The notes under the pieces were generated by a model. It worked only from the letters and a program-made list of their open reading frames with translations, made no database searches and was not told where the DNA came from. Positions 58,235 through 64,000 of a stretch of DNA of 64,000 nucleotides are shown piece by piece. A program made the translations under genes and the position numbers. Source of the stretch: Dichetophora obliterata (taxonomy: Eukaryota > Arthropoda > Insecta > Diptera > Sciomyzidae); assembly GCA_963920525.1 (NCBI GenBank), contig OY986436.1, positions 9,454,001-9,518,000 on the forward strand, written 5' to 3'. How positions within the stretch are numbered: position 1 is the first letter of the stretch; each line of letters begins with the position of its first letter.

Positions 58235-59840
58235 AATAGCGGATTGTTTTTTTTTTTTTTTTTTTTGGTAAAACCGTTACTTCTACATTAACGTACAAAT
58301 AATTGTGTAAGATAACATTACGCACGAGTTTGAGAAAGCACACAAAATTTTGACTTTTGTCCAGCTATTTCTTAAATTTTTCATAATTACATTAGGAAAT
58401 AATCATGTCCTAAAATAATTTGTAAACTATTTTTTTAATATTAGTCGAGCTGGCTTATTTATAAAAATTTTTGATTAGCAATAAAAAGCCAACACAAATT
58501 TTCTGTTTATCTTCCTTTTGAAAACCTTTAATAAAATGCACATTATTTTCGCTCATATGAGAGTAAAGTATTGAAGTAAAAGATTAGTGTGACCTTGCAA
58601 TAAGGAAAGAATGCTCATATCGAAGTTTTAAATAAGCTTTTACAAACATGAGTTTTAAAAAAGTCTTCCCAAAATATGAATAGGTATTTTTTGTGTTTGA
58701 CATGAGTCACAAAAGTATCAAAATTTCGGTTATTTACGAGTCACAAAAAACTCCAAATACACTAGGAAGTAAGAAAAAAATTGATAAATGCCTGGGAAAG
58801 CAATAAATTTACACTATCACAAATTTACTCAAAGAACTATCTAACTAGACACAAGTAAAAATTTGTATCATATTTTTTGGTGCACATGGTAATACCTTTT
58901 TCTTTAATTTTTATTTTGCTCTGCATAAGTATTAACAATGATAATAGATACTGCATGAAAAAATTTTCATTAAAATTAAAAGTAATGTACGAAACTTGTG
59001 CTTCATAATCAATGAACTGTAAATTATAAGAATTGATAATAATGAAGACAGAAAACTTGAAAAGAGTTCTTAAATTTATGTATGCTTTCATTTCTTCCTT
59101 ACTTAAAAACCTTAACAAATAGGTTGTTTTTTACATTGGATTTAATAGAAGAGTCAGGAAGGGAATCGTTATCATATCAGAGTCTTAATGCATCTAATAA
59201 ATATGAGCCTTTCATTAAGACTCTTCTATTAAACCCGTAAGGTTTTATTTAGAGTTACTGAAAAGACTTAAAATATTTTCTGAAAAAAAAAGAAAGACAT
59301 TTGACAATTGCTTTGAACAACATTGATTCCAATTTTTTTTTAAATCGACTCAAAAAACTATCTAAGTAGATAAAGACTTCAAGATTGTATCTTTCTTTTC
59401 TTTTTTTTTTTTTGTGTACTACATTAAAAATGTTTTTACTTTTACTCTGTCTTTTTATTTTTCTATACTTGGCGTAAGTACTAATTATTATTATATAGTA
59501 AAGATTGATGCTTAAGTAAAATGCTCGTAATGAACAAACCAAAATTTTTATCATAATAAATAACTGTTAAATATTGCAAATTGATTCCAATCAGGCCATA
59601 TAATTTAGAAATTATATTAAAATTTACGTATTGTTACTGCTTTCTTAAAATTTAAAAAATTAAACCAATTGGATTCTTATTTTATGGGTTTGGATAAAGA
59701 AACGATTACGATCATGTCTTTTCATCATATATTTACGACAAAATTTCAAAAAAATTAGCAAATATTTTTATTTTTTGTGCAACTTGAAGAATCTTCAACT
59801 ACGTCAGTATTGAAAAATAAAAATCAAAGCACTCTGTCAC
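58235..59840. other. AT-rich stretch with a small hairpin
   Basis: No gene supported. Poly-T and poly-A rich, with a hairpin repeat at 59138-59237. Confidence 0.4.
59138..59237. repeat. ~100-bp inverted repeat
   Basis: TTTAATAGAAGAGTC near the left (59140 on) is matched by GACTCTTCTATTAAA at 59218-59232. The intervening piece contains a second inner inverted pair (AGTCTTAATG and CATTAAGACT). It is probably a tiny miniature element. Confidence 0.6.
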
Positions 59841-60013
59841 TTGAACGAAATAGTTTTCCAATTTATGCGCTTCGTTTCTGAAGCAGGTTTCAATTGCTTG
59901 CCAAAAATTCTAGTTAAAGCAACTGTGGCTGCACTCAGCTTAACATCGACGTTGTCAACGACTTCGAGAAGCATAGCAACAATTTGCGCTCCCCAATCAG
60001 CATTTGATGTGCG
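59841..60013 (-). CDS. Candidate internal exon of the host gene
   Basis: The minus strand shows a pyrimidine-rich acceptor ending GTTAG, then 57 open codons: RTSNADWGAQIVAMLLEVVD, NVDVKLSAATVALTRIFGKQ and on to NWKTISF, ending AA|GTGACA. The codon use (many GTC, GCC, AAG, CTG) is richer in GC than the surroundings, as expected for host coding. The 2-base overhang AA joins the 1-base phase of the exon at 50977 to give Asn and keeps the frame, which supports membership of the same gene. The donor GTGACA is weak. No family recognised. It may instead end at the TGA directly after the AAG. Confidence 0.42.
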
Positions 60014-61211
60014 CTAACGAGCTAGCAGTAAGCGTGAAAGGCAGCTAGGACGAAGACGTTTTAGAGCACAAGCATGTATGAGTACAAAAAGAAGAAGAGA
60101 AAGAAATGGAGTAATTTGGTGGAAGGCTAGCAGAGGCACGACTCTAAAGTTGTAAGCTGCATTTATGGTTTTTCGCCTCGTTGCATGCGTTGAAATGAAC
60201 GCGCATCAGCTAGAAAAGAAAATGCAAGCAAATCAACAAAAACTAAAGAAATAACGCCCAAGACGAAGCAAGACAACTCGGCAGCTTAAGCCAAGCGTGC
60301 AATCACTCAGATACACACACATACACGCATGCACTGGCATATACACACATCACTCACATGTGTAGTGCTTGCTTGTGTGACGTGCTGCTGTTTAACGAAA
60401 TATGAAAAAGAAAACGAGCAAAAACATTCAACTTCTTGCTTATGGTTGTTGGCGTTGTAGACGCACACATCGATGCGTTCAGTTGTCTTCAGTTTTGGCT
60501 TGCCTAGCGTTATGCTAACAACCGTTGCGTTACGTTTTTCAAGCGTTTCACTGCATAACGGAATCGTCAGGGATCATGATAATTTCACGCTAAGTTTGAC
60601 AGGAAAATCATTTTTTGCCAATTTCAAGAGAGAAGATTTTGAAGATGCAGCATAAAAATTTGCAGAGCGGGCGTAATTATTATTGGTCTGTGGGTGAGTG
60701 AGTGCGTGAGTGTGTGTTAGTTTGATATAAGAGCAGTGTATGTGTAAAACTTTTTCCAACTTGTTTAGGATGCACTCTTTTGCAGCAACTTTAACCGAGG
60801 CGTATGAGCAACATTTAATTCATTCAATCAATATCTACTTAAAGTTGCTCGTACGTACGTTAGCACACAGAATTTGTGTTGTTTTTTTTTTTTATAAAAA
60901 ATCATAAAATATTTTGAGAAAACAAGCTAAATTTGTACTTATTTTTTTGCAAATTTCAATCAGCACAGTTATTGATAAAGCTTTACTAAAGTTATTCTAT
61001 AAATACTCTTCTATAGGAGTACGTCAAACTTAGCAAGCTTTTTATCGGGAGCAAACTTTTTATTGTTTATTAAGCTTTGAAAATAAACATTTGTTAAAGT
61101 TTTCTGATATAATCAATGAAAGTTAATAATTTACCGTAATTTCAATGCAGAATTCATCAAATTCATGTAGATTACGGAGTTTTTTCGGTCATGAGCCCAT
61201 AGATTATTCAC
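60014..61211. other. Mostly unique sequence, possible intron
   Basis: More complex than the AT-rich flanks, with CA and GTGAG-type runs near 60300-60370 and 60690-60720. Frames at 60473-60655 and 60574-60759 show no recognised features. No repeats found. Confidence 0.35.
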
Positions 61212-61318
61212 GCTTTTTCAAAATCAAAGCAACGCACAGTGGTCAAAAAGGTACACTCAGGGAATTGTTGAATTTCGTACACGGCTGCCATGAAGAAGAT
61301 GGGGCTGTTGTAGCCATA
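61212..61318 (-). CDS. Candidate exon or short coding remnant
   Basis: On the minus strand, after AACTCTAG, the sequence reads YGYNSPIFFMAAVYEIQQFP then ECTFLTTVRCFDFEKA before a TGA; GTGAAT could serve as a donor two bases into the Ala codon. Composition is protein-like. That phase does not fit directly onto the exon at 60013, so either the donor is another GT (for example after LTT, which does fit), an exon lies between, or this belongs elsewhere. The plus strand is also open here (61145-61342), so even the strand is inferred. Confidence 0.3.
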
Positions 61319-62954
61319 CTAGAGTTATTATATATGAAATGAAGTCAGCTTAGCTGAAAGTTTATTGCAAGCACTTTATGAGAGCTCTCATAGCCCCAAT
61401 TGAATCTGCAATAATCATAAAAAAAAAAACTTAAGTTTTGTTGAGCGTCTTTTACAAAACACAGCTGTGGTTACAGTTGTGATACATTCAGTATTGTGGC
61501 TACAACAACCAACTTTTAAATCTTGCGTGTATAGAAACTCCAATTCGGCTATTGCAACCTCAATACGGTTTTCACGCTATTACTGAGGATAATAAAACCA
61601 CAAAAGACAAATTTCACCATTTTAGTTTTGACTTTGCAGCGTGCTTGTTGACAAATATTAAAAAAATTGTTTTTCAAGTAAATCTTATATATAATAAGAG
61701 TGAAAAACTAAATTTGATTAGATAAAACACACAGTAAGTATAAATAAAATATCATAGAGTATCAATTAATCGGAAACAATTGAAGACATGAGTGATGAAG
61801 GTGATATGTCGCAACAATCTAGTATCTAGAATATTTGTACTGAAATTTAACTTTTTGAAGTAGTTCACTTCTAAAATAGCCATAAATATGATTGTTCTAA
61901 GCTGTCAAATTATTTGAATGCTCACAAGACTTTCATCTATGCATAGAACACCGAAAATTTAACATATCACCTTCATCTGCTCATATCTTCAATTCTCAAG
62001 ATGTCGTTGAGCTAAATTGTGGCAGTTTGGCCGACTTCGTGAACGCATTTATGCAATGCATCAGTAAGGCTAGTCACGTGTGTTTTATTTTACATTGATT
62101 CGAAGTTTAACCAAAATTGTGCAACTATACTATTTTTAAGAATATCACTTGAGTGCTGCAGTTTTGGTTAATAAGCTTTGGAGCGAAACCATTCAAAATG
62201 AAACACACCGAGAAATGATTGCAGTTTACGGTCCAAGCGTAAATAATTTTCTTCAGTACAAGGACAAATAATTTATTTGTTAAAGCCAAACGATTATTTA
62301 CGCGTGGGCCGTAAGCTACACTTATGCCGCAAAATTAAAGACACTGCGTTAATATTAAATAAAAATTCAAAACTAAACCTGCACAATTCCATCACAACAA
62401 ATTTTGTCCACGCAAAGTTGAAACACGTTTAGGCCCGGCAAAGACTACCCTTTGCTCTAATTTGTATGTTTTGCTGAAAAACTCATTACTAATTCTCCTA
62501 ATTTACCAATAAACTTTTAAAATATGTCAAATACCATGGCAGAGAACTAAGTTTACAATTTCAAATACATAAGTGCTGCCATATGTTTCAAGAATCTATC
62601 GCTGCCAGCTAAGAGGACTTACACATTGTGGAACCTGTTCGTCAAACGGCTTTTTACGCTCAATTTTCGTTTGATGAGCTCAGTGCCGAAAGTTTGTTAT
62701 GCTGGTGGTGTTATGATCCCTGAACACCAGTACACTTTTTGCTAGTTTTAGTAGTTTAATTCATCTATCTAATAATCGAACAAATGTGCTCGAAACGTCT
62801 GTTATTAAAAATCAATTGCAATTTGCAAATACAGTATTAAGTTATAAGGACTTGATTTTGCCTTTAAGTTATACATCATTGCAAAATGTTCCCAATAGCT
62901 TAAAAAAAAGTTTAATTTTACGAATTCGGATTCTGAACTAAAGCAAGCTTATAG
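61319..62954. other. Mostly unique sequence, no firm gene
   Basis: No firm gene. A good donor-like GTAAGT on the minus strand near 62628 follows a 24-codon open stretch without a usable acceptor. A segment at 61990-62080 is open on both strands for about 30 codons. A hairpin lies at 62223-62316. Confidence 0.35.
62223..62316. repeat. Short inverted repeat
   Basis: GTTTACGGTCCAAGCGTAAA (62223 on) is matched with three differences by the complement of the arm at 62293-62316, with a loop of about 46 bases. It is possibly a very small foldback element. Confidence 0.55.
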
Positions 62955-63245
62955 TTGAATTTTTTTGGCATTGTTCTTAAAACTGAACTGGTAGTATGCA
63001 TTGATACTTATGATGATTCTGATCCAGTATTTGCATCAATACAGCATATTTTAATTCTCAAAGATTCTGTATTTTTATGCTTGGAATCAATAAAAACACT
63101 TTACTTTGATAATCATTATTATGCCTATTGTATTGAAAAAGGCATGGACTATTTTACAATTCCATTGTCTAAAATTATTTGTAAGCATGTTTCAGGAGTA
63201 ACTTTAAATGCTAATGGTTTGTCGTTTATAATATGGGATTTTTAA
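62955..63245 (+). pseudogene. Unrecognised reading frame, possibly transposon-derived
   Basis: A 96-codon plus-strand frame: ELVVCIDTYDDSDPVFASIQ, then HILILKDSVFLCLESIKTLY, FDNHYYAYCIEK and a tail ending IIWDF. The order (a beta-rich stretch with F..I..I.......VF, then F..H..AY.I) recalls the C-terminal region of an uncharacterised transposon-type protein seen in many insects, but I cannot name it. The upstream 250 bases (for example TNVLETSVIKNQLQFANTVL) extend it with stops, so it looks like a decayed copy. Confidence 0.35.
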
Positions 63246-63474
63246 AGTTCCATAAAAAATTTTGTTTGTAAAGCTCTATGAACAATTAAAATTTTATATT
63301 ATATTGATCAAAAAAGTAATATTTTTTCAAATGATTTGAAATAAAAATTTAAAAATAATTAAAAACAACAGTTTTATTAGCAAACGGCGTTAAGGAATTG
63401 GTGATAACCTTAAAAACGAAGAGGTAAGTAGCTTAAATAGAAAAAGTTCTGACAACCTCATCATAAGGATTTAT

Positions 63475-63625
63475 GGCTATCAAAACCGAATTCCTCTCGC
63501 AAAAGGCGCTGTTATGACCCCTCCACAATTCGGCTATCAAAACCGAATGCCTCTCACCATCGCTAAAGGCGCTGTTATGACCCCTTCACAATTCGGCTAA
63601 CAAAACCGAATTCCTCTCATCATTA
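63475..63625. repeat. Tandem repeat with built-in hairpin
   Basis: GGCTATCAAAACCGAAT followed by CCTCTC and AAAGGCGCTGTTATGACCCC occurs at 63475 and 63532, and a third partial unit starts at 63595 (periods 57 and 63). Each junction makes the inverted pair ATTCGG / CCGAAT with a nine-base loop. Confidence 0.85.
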
Positions 63626-64000
63626 AAAGTTCTTGCAACTTTCTGTGATGTTATCAAAACCGGCAGAGCATCTCTTTAACTGGAATAACAGCCTTTATGG
63701 AAGTTGTCAGAGCCTCATATATTAAATTTTTTGAGAACCGTAATATTACGGCTAGAAGAAGCGAAGTTTTGATAGCATCGCCAGTTCTGTGAGTGTAGTT
63801 TTTTTTAAAAAAAAAGTCTGTATATTTGACACAGTTGAGATATTGGAAAATTTTAAACTTTAACAGATTTGGGAAACAACAAGTAATAGTACCTTTTGTA
63901 AAAAATTAAAATTATTATACAGATTTTTTTTTTAAAAATTGTGTAAATTACAATCTGAAAAAAAAACATCTAGTTTTTTCGTCATACCTCTCAAACCATA
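63626..64000. other. AT-rich end of the window
   Basis: Nothing recognised, apart from scattered TATCAAAACCG-like words related to the preceding repeat. Confidence 0.4.

Noticed and set aside
61145..61342. 65-codon plus-strand frame as a gene
   Set aside because: The minus strand reads more like a protein and has an acceptor, but the choice is not certain; only the minus version is listed, at low confidence.

Overview
The window looks like a piece of a repeat-rich insect nuclear chromosome, most likely a higher fly (Diptera). It is AT-rich, the one host gene is spliced with a very long intron, and almost everything else is eukaryotic mobile DNA: piggyBac, mariner, Tc1, hAT, P-like and Mutator-like elements, CR1/jockey-type and Loa-type LINEs, and tRNA-derived SINEs. 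A rosa-like mariner, a P-like miniature element and the style of the elements point to an acalyptrate fly such as a tephritid. That placement is inference.

Host gene (minus strand). Two exons are well supported: 50977-50233 and 30082-29780. They are joined by a 20,150-bp intron whose ends read CAG|GTAATT and CTTCAG|GTT. The join is in frame and builds one membrane-spanning segment, with the splice point inside it, followed by an acidic tail. Two candidate upstream exons lie at 60013-59841 (phase-compatible with 50977) and 61318-61212 (weaker). I do not recognise the protein. The rest of the gene, including its start, is either outside the window or not resolved.

Left part (1-29.7 kb), downstream of the gene. 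It holds an AT-rich array of a short palindrome (218-935), a decayed hAT-like unit (954-2887), a large foldback element (about 4290-7345) whose left arm carries two younger inserts, a complete piggyBac-type element with an open transposase (9202-11674), and a LINE fragment (13375-13618). A Russian-doll structure follows: a Tc1-like element (14953-26519) holds a 10-kb foldback (15092-25224), which in turn holds a broken LINE, a SINE with a 14-bp target duplication and two GC-rich hairpins. Next comes a small hAT element made of CGATGCATCG repeats (28420-28908).

The 20-kb intron (30.1-50.2 kb). It holds two elements with TACACGG-type ends filled with palindromic TTGCTTG repeats, a P-superfamily miniature element with an 8-bp duplication (34991-35435), a roughly 450-bp tandem repeat (36507-37409), LINE debris, and a nearly full-length Loa-type LINE (41803-47315). 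A Mutator-like miniature element (45849-46390) sits in the RNase H part of that LINE. A 1.9-kb hAT-like element (47505-49373) contains a 123-bp ATT microsatellite.

Right part (51-64 kb). It holds a hAT element with perfect 8-bp duplication and only two in-frame stops (51682-54052), a decayed transposon-type ORF (54240-55029), a mariner with open transposase (55187-56470), a deleted ZBED-type hAT (56864-58226), then mostly unique sequence with the candidate exons, and a hairpin-bearing tandem repeat near 63.5 kb.

The recurring unusual theme is that several unrelated-looking elements consist of tandem copies of a short perfect palindrome, with a different palindrome in each element.
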